From NCBI RefSeq assembly GCF_022828325.1, contig NZ_JAJQJS010000002.1:1-64000 (forward strand): DNA of 64,000 bases, written 5' to 3'. Every line of letters begins with the position of its first letter. The first letter of the stretch is position 1. This document shows positions 9,201-15,632 of this stretch, in pieces. Below the pieces are notes generated by a model. The model saw only the letters and a program-made list of their open reading frames with translations, was not told the origin of the DNA and did not search any database. Origin of the DNA: Candidatus Nanosynbacter sp. TM7-076. GTDB lineage: Bacteria > Patescibacteriota > Saccharimonadia > Saccharimonadales > Saccharimonadaceae. Position numbers and translations under genes: made by a program.

Positions 9201-11844
9201 GGTGGCGTGCTAGTAGTTCTTTTGATTGTTGAACTTCCTGTATTTTAGCCTCTGCCTGACGCTTAAACCGCATATCTGGATTGTCTGTTGGGTTGAGATT
9301 GTTGGTATATTTAGTTTGGTTTGGGCTAAAAGTAATTGCCATATCGTCCATAATCACACCATCTTTGCCAGTGGTATCTTTGATGTCTTGAGCATATTTT
9401 TTCCATTGCCCGTTGTCAGTAATATCCCACAACAAATCCATGTCGTTATCGTACATATCATAATCTTCACGATATGCTGGCTCGCCGTTATTTACCCGTC
9501 GATGTAGGGCATCATACTGATCAAAGGAGATTGTCTTTTGTTTATCGCTAATTGGAGATGTAATATTTGCATACATCTCTTTTAGATTGACTCCGTAGCC
9601 GTTAGCCATATCTTTGTCATATGCTAAATAGTTACCCTCGCCCCACCTATTTCGTGTGCTACTTGATGAACCGGCTAATGGACTAAATTGGTCGAACTCA
9701 CTATTTGTACCGTGGTATACAGTCTTCAGATTGCCATTTTCGTCTCGGATCTTAGAGTCCTTGAAGAACGTTTCTTGTTCTGGGCTTAGTTTATATTTCA
9801 ATCCATTCTCATCTACTTCACCTATATGATCTCTGGCGTATATAGCCTGCTCTTGAGCTTTACGTAGGTTAATCATGGCTGGAGCATTTTCACTCATTCC
9901 TTGACCACGCAAGTATTCTTCACGTTGGCGTAAACGTGTTATATGCTCGTTATAAGCTATCACCTGGGCTTCATGCTCTGGATTGAGTTTGTATTTCATT
10001 TCTGGTCTAGCTAAGTTCTGTACGTCTTTTGTAGCTTGTTCTATCAGATAGTTTTCTAGTCTTCCTGTCGTTTGTTGACGTGTGGCAACAGCATTTACAT
10101 CACCGTGCTGAATATCTGACATATTCTGGGTAACGGCTTGTTTTAGTGCTGGACTAGCGTTAGGTATAGTATTCTCTACTGCTGGGGCTACATTCACCGC
10201 CTGAATTGGGTGTAATTGATTGTTTTGGTTATTAGTTGCATTTACTTCTGCCGCTTGTTTTAGTGAGGTATTGTCTGATGATTGACGCGCTTGACGTTGA
10301 GCTATAGCCTCTTTTTCTAGTTTTCCAGTAGCTTCATTTTGATTCATTCGTGCAGTCATTGCACTTGATGGTTGATTGCCAGTCTGTCGCATAGCACCAA
10401 AATTAGCCATTCCAGCTGGACCACCAAGGACCGCACCCATAAGACCACTTTTAAGCACACCCTCTTCATATTTACGATTAGGATCGTATGTATGCTTAGC
10501 AATTGCATTCTCTGCAAATTGTTGGGCGGCTTCTTCCGAACCTTCTGCTATAGCACCTGTTATAAACTTAGTCAGACCTTTTTTGCCGATAGGCGATAAG
10601 ACCTTGTCTAGTCCAACCTTCTCTATTCCCGCCTGAACTGCCGCGTTACCATACGCATATGGCAACATCTCACGCGTGCTCTTACCTTTAGCGTTTGCAT
10701 TAGTAATAAAGTCCGCCGCATTTTCTACAAACTGACGTGCTACGGGTATAGTACCGCCAGTGACTACACCCGTACCTATATCTTGAGCTAGTCTTTGTGC
10801 GCTTTGACCCGCCTCGTAAGCTGTTGCAACATCTGTGTCGTTCTTCTTGAATACGCCTAGGTCTCGATCGTATTGAGCGTTACGTTGCTTACCTTGTTCT
10901 ACAATATATTTTCGTATTCTGTCATATGACTCATCACCAGTAATGCCATACATGGCGTCTGCGACAGCTAGAGATAGTTTATCGCCTGAATCACCAACTG
11001 TACGGCCAGCACCGTCAATAGCACCTTTAGTGAAGCTAACCACTGAACGTGTTGGTAAAGTAGCCAGTCCTGCCATCTGTGCAATATTGCTATCACGTCT
11101 AGCTTTGTCTTCTGATAAATAAGCTCTGTTCTCTGCGTCAATACGTACTTGGCGGTTCTTGGCGATTTCTGGCTCGCTAACACCCCTTGCTCGCATAATG
11201 TTGTCTAGTTTGTCGTTGCGTGCTGCCTGATCCGCCTTATATTTGTCACTCTCTTGTTTTGCTATATCTAGGGCGCGAGTTAAGCTGTCCTGATTTTGGG
11301 TAAATAAAGGATTTCTTCCAGGATTAGGAAAACTTGGGGCTATTTGTGGTCTATTCTGTTGTTGAGGTTGAATAGCCACTGGTGCAGGTTTAGGTTGTTG
11401 CTGTTGGACCTGAGATTTAAGTATCTGAGTAGGGTTGTTTATGACATTCTGGATTTGGATCTGCTTATTTTCTTTGTTTACCCAATCTTGTTGCCCTTGA
11501 GGGGTTAGTACTTTAGGGGCGTCATTGACAGTCTTTTCTGGGATTAATGGCTTTGGCTGATTATTTTGGTTTAGCTGTTGTGTTGCTTGATTAGCCTGTT
11601 GAAGGGGATTAGGATTTACTTTTTGCTGAGCTTGGCTGAATATATTAGTACCACCACCTAACCCAGGTGTATTTACACCATATAGACCATTTAGTCTGTT
11701 AATGTTAGGTTGCTGTACTTGCTGTAATGGCTGAGGGCGTGGTTGAACTGGCGCTTGAACTTGTTGCTCTTTACGTCGACGTTCATCATCGCTTACCCAA
11801 CCCTTACCGCTGAAAAAGTTGCCTACTCTCTGGAAAAAGTCCAT
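3274..11844 (-). CDS. Giant polyvalent phage ejection-type protein (ART-like + zincin)
   Basis: This 2856-residue protein is by far the largest gene here. Residues 1 to 180 are Gln/Pro-rich. Residues 260 to 490 hold amphipathic helices with the EGSEEA motif common in large polyvalent phage proteins. Around residue 705 a VYHGTNSEFDQF motif marks a phage ADP-ribosyltransferase-like domain, and around 920 NHELGH marks a zincin metalloprotease. A third globular region (about 1060 to 1200) is followed by a charged coiled coil (about 1385 to 1430). Long helical regions, hydrophobic segments near 2300 and 2360 and a Gly/Arg/Ser-rich tail complete it. Such proteins are packaged in the capsid and ejected with DNA (family knowledge). 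Ejection by this phage is inferred from its place between head and connector genes. Whether the enzyme domains are active cannot be read from sequence alone. Confidence 0.75.
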   Translation of the reverse strand: MDFFQRVGNFFSGKGWVSDDERRRKEQQVQAPVQPRPQPLQQVQQPNINRLNGLYGVNTPGLGGGTNIFSQAQQKVNPNPLQQANQATQQLNQNNQPKPLIPEKTVNDAPKVLTPQGQQDWVNKENKQIQIQNVINNPTQILKSQVQQQQPKPAPVAIQPQQQNRPQIAPSFPNPGRNPLFTQNQDSLTRALDIAKQESDKYKADQAARNDKLDNIMRARGVSEPEIAKNRQVRIDAENRAYLSEDKARRDSNIAQMAGLATLPTRSVVSFTKGAIDGAGRTVGDSGDKLSLAVADAMYGITGDESYDRIRKYIVEQGKQRNAQYDRDLGVFKKNDTDVATAYEAGQSAQRLAQDIGTGVVTGGTIPVARQFVENAADFITNANAKGKSTREMLPYAYGNAAVQAGIEKVGLDKVLSPIGKKGLTKFITGAIAEGSEEAAQQFAENAIAKHTYDPNRKYEEGVLKSGLMGAVLGGPAGMANFGAMRQTGNQPSSAMTARMNQNEATGKLEKEAIAQRQARQSSDNTSLKQAAEVNATNNQNNQLHPIQAVNVAPAVENTIPNASPALKQAVTQNMSDIQHGDVNAVATRQQTTGRLENYLIEQATKDVQNLARPEMKYKLNPEHEAQVIAYNEHITRLRQREEYLRGQGMSENAPAMINLRKAQEQAIYARDHIGEVDENGLKYKLSPEQETFFKDSKIRDENGNLKTVYHGTNSEFDQFSPLAGSSSSTRNRWGEGNYLAYDKDMANGYGVNLKEMYANITSPISDKQKTISFDQYDALHRRVNNGEPAYREDYDMYDNDMDLLWDITDNGQWKKYAQDIKDTTGKDGVIMDDMAITFSPNQTKYTNNLNPTDNPDMRFKRQAEAKIQEVQQSKELLARHLQLTGDENLVFNEWQNEMQRKALGYYDPKTDQINLNKLTEDTLNHELGHKLLTRVENKQDLLNSIRESYGDDYLINKYGSQYGNDLNLLAEEQLADGFSDYYNGRLNGEDKVRLGTRLGIPQKVLAIYDRITEAVMGLVGKQDAIKQFYAQMETGKFRTELFGNPEQLAKNTNQLNSGASYKIHETPNGRLVEIEGNPLKGIPAKNIPRKVREVIKERFQGNAYPIGDTGDVAKVTARSKNEISHQQSTMGYEDYRTKAAAAHQIDELMSSMTRIKHAPNLKKTQKPNVASYTYGDVAVKIGDRQFTVRVNIENWNNGNKTLYDISSIKETSPQRMNLLRGGDVNNSTIANNPQDVNSDKFQHPLQETINEMEANPKPRMTRELREAIDEFIYENIDPKLFLEHNDTNILGSHGLTWSIPRLHVDDLRHHLGKELAGDLPSNYKRRTGKRDIDTVAQEMGYDDIDTFIDEIKRVAEARRAERERKALLAEWRRDPDVIQEAQKMIAERHAEEAKVEAEKQKKIEEAKAEKERRAEEAKAEKERIEKQQALGEILNRGLDEGPRHKIADIVHNASVATGIDEKAVAKQFAKLAEQKGYDITGERALLNTNARAGSMLDENGRLRPIDEIAPEVKEKIKLPGAEHAVPAPTTTANTATHNTRQMIYKDEKGAYHSFYEYRNIFGKWQRTGAEAPRVTSPLQKKFIDDIRSDKAVNDEAKRAFDDGLAIQYIWRENSKGVNAELVSAFDGYMQTGDKKAYRPSDKLVTFNPDKHYIESGRVVDAETGQILGNYIEMTPDGNVTIYAGKKKMNLNMHDIDFSKIKEMRFGAGQTWTTEGIIDRITGSLRRSNSLDYFKKGGNKTKEALLNIMSETPRQANAAAVKEGNAIGEQIKDYRKNLLKQAKKHGPLKRQMLQDAVYVIEPSRPKRGEKSPSYDERLKVFEEVYGKSAAEALDQYNSFLRAVYKNLLARQNEKRVELGKDPIMERKDYITHLGEMQSGKGAIAAMYGGAKNLLSGGDVAIESRKSLPAKLAGRTGLFKPSQKFNQFAMQRVGDVKPTDPFTPLMEYSKIALHNIHMTDAITMNRSLEVAVRAASEARQEFAGKGTSGIQKLADRVDALYNSAASGNVNAEELTQVRNKLYGLERAIGRKIDGIQELSRLVKKADKFGVEKLDAKDINSLKETTNNMAESLDKMLNDVNFMKLMSDSANGLTQFVGFVQEHANRLAGKTDPFQRLVNDTEPSLGSKFLGATGRALMKQAALSKIVGNMNSVVAQTASLPALFSTTNPKALIQAFKLKNRKAILQKSDALALRYADDNLTDDTKFEKTMKTAGIPMEVVERGVIEYTFLAKYNQAINNGLSDADAVRYAERFINDTVTLRDQISTPRAYNRLLPASFLQFTREVTQQNRYVWNQMTNKQRVALAVNTAIAYSAIEALTGNKPGVDPLGTLIEIVGDWLSGGDDDDKDNSVQAKLERTIQKVAGQAVTAVPIATAVVNTATTKDDRKKLFGKESNLGRYDGTIPVVDLPRKLIDTKGKLDEAAKAREDGDDDKAEAKTKDAMYNILGQLPAGSQLKKTIQGIAAAHSGEVKDGNGETKVEFEKDNPFNLVQGALFGKNALIPVQVEEGKSSWVNMFKAGGLVANASNGMQINMPTNNNPQQKQATDNQIDLQGLNKKEAASIKKKLKKGDYTFQDGLLVNKNGNVEKGVYKKLAKSQGQGDEAYRNWMKAYDIDKTSTIKKEFTSFNATLNKLQNGAEKVDKAKTAVNMMTGKYKDLPDWVKERYYKESGYTKDQIEYGAMTSHNEVSLMDNYWRQKAQESSHEDLIQELANGRRKSITGQMFAKNGVINKLRAEGYITKQEARALNATQFDTDGNKITKDTSGGSGRSGSGRGRGRRGGRSSGGGSTSPLASATAKSMSLTSSAPKANESSAKNTSINQIGQNLISKTNTQKQITNTLKKWNGASTSKNTRIRIKKA
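8170..8212. repeat. Inverted repeat inside the giant phage gene
   Basis: AACATCCCCTC (8170-8180) and GAGGGGATGTT (8202-8212) are perfect complements. Inside lies a nested AGAGG-TTCAT-CCTCT hairpin (8187-8201). On the plus strand the stem runs into TTTCTTTTAT, a terminator-like ending antisense to the gene. In the protein it encodes the linker SPQRMNLLRGGDV between two globular regions. Confidence 0.75.
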
Positions 11845-11869
11845 TATCTCTAATCCCCTCCTAATTTAT

Positions 11870-13039
11870 TTACAGGTATTGATTCTGACGTTTACGCTCG
11901 TCTTCTTGCTTTAGGCGTGTGTTGTAGATGTTTAGTGTTGGGTCATTACCTGCTGCTTGTGGATCTGAAACACCAACTGCTGTATCACCTTCTACCTTGT
12001 AGCTGTCTAGGTCTTTTGCGTTGTATTGGACCTTATTGCCGCTGTATGTACTTTGCTGACGTCCTAGGTTATCAATCTCGCTTGATAGAGCGTTTGCTCG
12101 TCCAAGGTCTGCACGTGCGGCATTAGCACCGTTAGCACCTTGTGCGGCGGCTTTCTGGCTCTTCATCTGAGCTAATTGAGTTAATAGGTTCTGACGTGTA
12201 GTTTGAGATGACTGACGTGCGGCGTTATCTTCGTTTGCTTTCCAGTCGTTGAGCTTCTTGTCTTCATCCGCGTAATCATTCTTAAACTGACCCCACGTGG
12301 TGTCGATTTGCTTTTGGTTCTGTGCGTAAGTCTGTCCTGCGCCTGTTCGTTGCTGGTTAGCTTGGTTCTGAACTGCGCGACCTGCTAATTGCATGTCTGA
12401 ACCTACTGCACCCATACTTCCTAATGAACGCAATAGTCCTCGTAAGCCAACTGCTGAGCGGTCATTGATGTTATTGATGTTTGTACGTCGCTGTTGCTGA
12501 TTTTGACGGGTCTGGTCGTTAAATTGACCTTCTGCCCTATTCCATGAACTCTTTAATTCATTCTTTTTGGTATTGTACTGGTTGTTAATATTGCCTAAGC
12601 GTACACCTAATTGGTTATCTATACGTCCTAGTCCATGTTCTAGCTGTCCAATACCTTGGTCATATTCTGCCAACTGAGCAGCACTGGCACGGTTACCACC
12701 GCCCATTCCGCCACCGCCACCGCCGCCTCTGCCTCCGCCGAGGTCGAGGTTGAGGTTCGCGCCACCCTGTTTTTGGCTATGTTGCCAGTTAGCATATGAG
12801 TTCATCCACCATGGATTGACTGAACGGTTGAGGGATGACGCAGTGTAGCCATTAGACTTTTGTTCTCCGATAGTTTGACCTTTATTGTTAGTGCCGTTAC
12901 CCATCAGGAAGTAGCCGTTAAGTCCACCGTCATCTCCAGTAACATTAAGAAGGGCTTGAGCTTCTGCTCGTTTGGTTGCTGACGGGTGATTGTTTGCGTG
13001 ATATTGAAGGTACTGACGATATGATTCATTTCCTTGCAT
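11870..13039 (-). CDS. Gln-rich, Gly-repeat phage virion-associated protein
   Basis: I start this 389-residue protein at the ATG at 13039, because an AAGGAGTG ribosome site lies eight bases upstream; an earlier in-frame start would run through the inverted repeat and lacks such a site. Residues 1 to 90 are mixed, followed by a Gly/Arg-rich run (about 110 to 130) and a long Gln/Asn-rich coiled-coil region to the end. No enzyme motif is visible. It immediately precedes the giant polyvalent gene (25-base gap), so an internal virion, core or scaffold role is plausible but inferred. Its ribosome site sits in the stem of the inverted repeat at 13043-13076. Confidence 0.55.
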   Translation of the reverse strand: MQGNESYRQYLQYHANNHPSATKRAEAQALLNVTGDDGGLNGYFLMGNGTNNKGQTIGEQKSNGYTASSLNRSVNPWWMNSYANWQHSQKQGGANLNLDLGGGRGGGGGGGMGGGNRASAAQLAEYDQGIGQLEHGLGRIDNQLGVRLGNINNQYNTKKNELKSSWNRAEGQFNDQTRQNQQQRRTNINNINDRSAVGLRGLLRSLGSMGAVGSDMQLAGRAVQNQANQQRTGAGQTYAQNQKQIDTTWGQFKNDYADEDKKLNDWKANEDNAARQSSQTTRQNLLTQLAQMKSQKAAAQGANGANAARADLGRANALSSEIDNLGRQQSTYSGNKVQYNAKDLDSYKVEGDTAVGVSDPQAAGNDPTLNIYNTRLKQEDERKRQNQYL

Positions 13040-13042
13040 AAG

Positions 13043-13076
13043 AATAACACTCCTTTTTGTAACTTGGAGTGTTATT
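13043..13076. repeat. Inverted repeat between divergent phage genes
   Basis: AATAACACTCC (13043-13053) and GGAGTGTTATT (13066-13076) are perfect 11-base complements. The left arm, read on the minus strand, contains the Shine-Dalgarno of the 11870-13039 gene. The right arm touches the -35 of the rightward CAP gene promoter. It could act as an RNA hairpin hiding the ribosome site, as an operator, or both. Confidence 0.75.
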
Positions 13077-13103
13077 GACAAATCTGATGATTTCAGTTAT
13101 ACT
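13075..13103 (+). promoter_or_regulatory. Consensus promoter of the CAP-domain gene
   Basis: TTGACA (13075-13080), a 17-base spacer and TATACT (13098-13103) match the sigma-70 type consensus. The GTG start follows exactly six bases after the -10, so the predicted transcript starts at the start codon. Confidence 0.85.
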
Positions 13104-13109
13104 GTCGGC

Positions 13110-13673
13110 GTGAAAAAGACTAAATTTATTCTTGTCATTTTTGTTAGCATCGCAGTAGTCGTTGGCGCAGTTGCTGCCTATTTATTTGTTGCTCAACGTA
13201 ATACAGAGATAACAAAGACAACTCCTGTCGTAGAATCGCCTTCGTTTCAAAATCCCAACAAATTATCTAATAGCAAAAAGATAGAACCGCCGACAGAGCT
13301 GTCAATACTGAACGCTGTCAATACTGAACGAGCCAAAGTCGGCGTTGCACCATTAAAACTGCACCCAAACTTATCTAAGACCGCTCAAATGAAAGCCGAC
13401 GACATGATAGCTAGGAATTATCGCGGACACTACATGCCAGACACGAACCAACCGCTTACAGAAGAAATGAGGAGACTTCAAGTTGCCGCTTGCACAAACG
13501 CCAGCGAAAACTTGACTTGGAACGATAGCGGAACAGATACAAAGCAATCTATAGATTGGTGGCTTAGTTCACCGCCGCACAAAGCTGCCATGCTCGACCC
13601 CAAGTACACCTATACTGGTATTGGCGTCGGGGACGGCAAAGTCGTTGTACAGCATTTTTGTGTAGCACGCTAG
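13110..13673 (+). CDS. Secreted or membrane-anchored CAP-domain protein (cargo)
   Basis: The 187-residue protein has a hydrophobic N-terminal segment (residues 5 to 27, signal or anchor), a Ser/Pro/Lys-rich linker and a CAP/SCP domain of the YkwD type (about 65 to 187). Visible CAP features are LNAVNTERA, the RNYRGHYMP segment, ASENL and SPPHKAAML. CAP proteins of bacteria act outside the cell and their functions are mostly unknown. It is the only rightward gene among the virion genes, starts with GTG, has no leader, and its stop overlaps that of the convergent membrane gene. These traits suggest a lysogenic-conversion cargo gene expressed from the prophage (inference). Confidence 0.8.
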   Translation: MKKTKFILVIFVSIAVVVGAVAAYLFVAQRNTEITKTTPVVESPSFQNPNKLSNSKKIEPPTELSILNAVNTERAKVGVAPLKLHPNLSKTAQMKADDMIARNYRGHYMPDTNQPLTEEMRRLQVAACTNASENLTWNDSGTDTKQSIDWWLSSPPHKAAMLDPKYTYTGIGVGDGKVVVQHFCVAR

Positions 13674-14161
13674 AATAACGCTACATACAAAAGAAATATA
13701 GACACTGCAATAATACCGATAAGGGACAGGACCATCCCATAGGTATATTGCATAAAGTGGCGAATGGTAAATTCTATCCATCCCCCATTACCAGTTGCAT
13801 CCTCCGCTAAGTATCCATACTTTTTGAGCCTATAAAATGCTTTTTCTGGTGCCGAATAACTATGTCCAAGTGTATATATTACTGTAGCAATAACTAAAGT
13901 AAATGGAACAGTAACAAACTCTATTGGAATACTACTTATACATTTTTGACCAAGCAAAATGAATGCTGGTATGGAAAAGGTACTGGCAGCCAACTGACGC
14001 AAAGCACTCCATGAAAACATCTTTATAGCAACATCGTTATCATCAACTCCATATGGTGACGCCAGCGTATATAGCCACATTATTTGTTTCCAGGTTATGA
14101 CTGAATATACAGAAATAAATGCAGCGGTGCCATAGAAAAGCCACACGTGCCAATCACTCAT
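13670..14161 (-). CDS. Phage-borne membrane protein with about four helices
   Basis: The 163-residue protein shows hydrophobic segments at about residues 6 to 23, 54 to 72, 82 to 100 and 140 to 162, separated by short charged loops. I do not recognise the family. It overlaps the upstream G5-domain gene by eight bases (ATGAGTGA), so both are probably made from the same mRNA, starting at the promoter at 14663-14691. Its stop codon overlaps that of the convergent CAP gene. Being paired with a surface protein and separated from the virion operon by a terminator, it is more likely a host-surface modifier or exclusion factor than a structural protein (inference). Confidence 0.6.
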   Translation of the reverse strand: MSDWHVWLFYGTAAFISVYSVITWKQIMWLYTLASPYGVDDNDVAIKMFSWSALRQLAASTFSIPAFILLGQKCISSIPIEFVTVPFTLVIATVIYTLGHSYSAPEKAFYRLKKYGYLAEDATGNGGWIEFTIRHFMQYTYGMVLSLIGIIAVSIFLLYVALF

Positions 14162-14624
14162 ACAGCCACTCGCTTACTCCACCATGATGTGAACATGCCC
14201 CTCTTCCAGTAGCATGTGATTGCCAACCGTCACGACAGATTGCTCCGACACGATAGTGTGATTGCTGCTGTACTGGTTGCGGTGCAGGTTTAGGTGTACG
14301 GACGATAACGTGGTTTACAGGTTGAGTTATAACCTCCACTTTATCTTCATACCCTGGCTTGCTTGGTTTACAAATCTTTTTGCTACCAGCTACACCTTGT
14401 TGCTTTATAGTTTCAGTGTAGCCATATTGACCTGTTTCACCTTCGTACTGTGTTTCAAACGGTATTTCTTCCGTTCTACAGTCTGAATATGTTACAGGTT
14501 GTACTACTGGCGCTATAGTCTGCTGTGGCTGACTATTATTTGCAGCTCCAGCCATACCTGCTACTGCAGCTACGCCAATAACAGCACCAATAGTGCTTTT
14601 GATGATTTTGTCCTTAGATACCAT
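14154..14624 (-). CDS. Surface protein with G5 and DUF3761-like domains
   Basis: I use the ATG at 14624, ten bases after a GGGAGG ribosome site; an ATG 18 bases earlier is possible. Residues 5 to 30 form a signal peptide or anchor ending in GMAGAANN. A G5-type domain follows (about 50 to 105; EEIPFETQYEGETG, then GVAGSK). The C-terminus contains CRDGWQSHATGRGACSHHGG, which matches the DUF3761 pattern of secreted proteins. G5 domains are known in extracellular adhesins and peptidoglycan-binding proteins. With the membrane protein downstream it makes a two-gene leftward unit with its own promoter, probably expressed in the lysogen (inference). Confidence 0.7.
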   Translation of the reverse strand: MVSKDKIIKSTIGAVIGVAAVAGMAGAANNSQPQQTIAPVVQPVTYSDCRTEEIPFETQYEGETGQYGYTETIKQQGVAGSKKICKPSKPGYEDKVEVITQPVNHVIVRTPKPAPQPVQQQSHYRVGAICRDGWQSHATGRGACSHHGGVSEWLYE

Positions 14625-14662
14625 TTTAGTAAAGCCTCCCATTCACTTACTAAAGTACCTAT

Positions 14663-14691
14663 AGTATACACACAAACCCCAAATCTCTCAA
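14663..14691 (-). promoter_or_regulatory. Promoter of the G5/membrane cargo pair
   Basis: On the minus strand TTGAGA (14686-14691) and TATACT (14663-14668) are separated by 17 bases. The predicted transcript starts near 14656, about 30 bases before the chosen ATG. Confidence 0.65.
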
Positions 14692-14940
14692 CAACACTCC
14701 AAATTGTAAAAATACTATTAAATTGGATAAGAGCTATCGTCTGTTGTCTGGTCACCAAGAGGGCCTAGTTCTTCGCTCCATACTGACTTGGGCGGCTTCG
14801 TATTTGTCTCAAACGATCACCTCAGATTGCTACTTATACAACGCTGCGACGCACGCTTCCTTCTTTTTTGGATGACAACGCGCTCTCGTTTTTTAGAGTC
14901 ACACTTCGTGCTTAATTGTAAGGTTATTGTATCATATATC
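14692..14940. other. Unassigned intergenic stretch
   Basis: About 250 bases lie between the cargo promoter and the capsid-operon terminator. I find no convincing gene: the open frames have neither ribosome sites nor protein-like composition. A minus-strand GATACAAT near 14930 is only a weak promoter candidate. Confidence 0.4.
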
Positions 14941-14943
14941 AAG

Positions 14944-14978
14944 CAAAAAAACCATTTCGTTGACGTGAACGAAATGGT
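14944..14978 (-). terminator. Terminator of the packaging/capsid operon
   Basis: ACCATTTCGTT (14951-14961), a six-base loop and AACGAAATGGT (14968-14978) form a perfect 11-base-pair stem. On the minus strand it is followed by a run of six or more T. It ends the block that starts at the terminase genes. Confidence 0.9.
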
Positions 14979-15001
14979 CTGATCCGTTTATGTTGTAGTC
15001 G

Positions 15002-15247
15002 CTATCTATAGCCTGCACGCCGTGAGTATTCATGTATCTCTTCGGTTATTCTCTCTACGGCGGCATCATCGTCTGCAATGTTGGCTCGGATTAGCCTACG
15101 ACGTAATTCGGTGAGTTTTTTATCTTTTAGCTGGCGTAATATCTTGTTGAATGTGTCGTGGGCTAATCTGCGCTCGTGACGAGACTTAAGAGGGTCATTA
15201 AACACCTTATGTAATCTAGTTAGATCGCCCTCTCTCGTCCAGTCCAT
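15002..15247 (-). CDS. Small basic helical phage protein
   Basis: This 81-residue, highly charged protein (many Arg, Lys, Asp, Glu) is predicted by eye to be helical throughout. I do not recognise it. It is the last gene before the operon terminator, six bases after the upstream gene, with GGAG eleven bases ahead of its ATG. By position it could be a head-completion, decoration or regulatory protein. Confidence 0.55.
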   Translation of the reverse strand: MDWTREGDLTRLHKVFNDPLKSRHERRLAHDTFNKILRQLKDKKLTELRRRLIRANIADDDAAVERITEEIHEYSRRAGYR

Positions 15248-15253
15248 AATCTA

Positions 15254-15568
15254 TTAAGCTCCAATCCAAGGATCAGTAACTTCAACCTCTGGGTCTTTGT
15301 CATCCCCTGATGGTACTGCTTCTTCAATGACTGCAATAACCTTCTGCATATTGTCGTCGTTTGTGTTGCCATAAAATTTCTTAGCAACCTCTAGGTGACT
15401 TAATCCGCTGTTATATGCTTCGATGATATCTTCCTTAGATACGCTACGACTTACGATTTCACCGCTAGTTGCAGTTTCTTTTGCGCTAGCGATAATCTTT
15501 TCAGCCTCTTTTTTAGCGTTGGCGATAATCTCTTCGGCTGTAAGCGCAGTTGTATTTTTCTCTGCCAT
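15254..15568 (-). CDS. Small acidic phage protein downstream of capsid
   Basis: I start at the ATG at 15568 (MAEKNTTAL), which has AAGGG ten bases upstream, giving 104 residues. Residues 8 to 30 form a coiled-coil-like helix (AEEIIANAKKEAEKII). Residues 38 to 85 look like a small helical domain and the C-terminal 25 residues are acidic and probably disordered. It is not recognised. Its place directly after the major capsid gene suggests a head-associated protein such as a decoration or head-closure component (inference). Confidence 0.55.
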   Translation of the reverse strand: MAEKNTTALTAEEIIANAKKEAEKIIASAKETATSGEIVSRSVSKEDIIEAYNSGLSHLEVAKKFYGNTNDDNMQKVIAVIEEAVPSGDDKDPEVEVTDPWIGA

Positions 15569-15632
15569 TTTATCGTTTCCCTTCTTTGGTCGTAAGGGGC
15601 AGTGTTTAACCACCCCTTACTGTTATTAAATA

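Noticed and set aside
14788..14982. 64-codon rightward open frame between cargo and capsid operons
   Set aside because: No ribosome site or leaderless promoter, and its end runs through the capsid-operon terminator.
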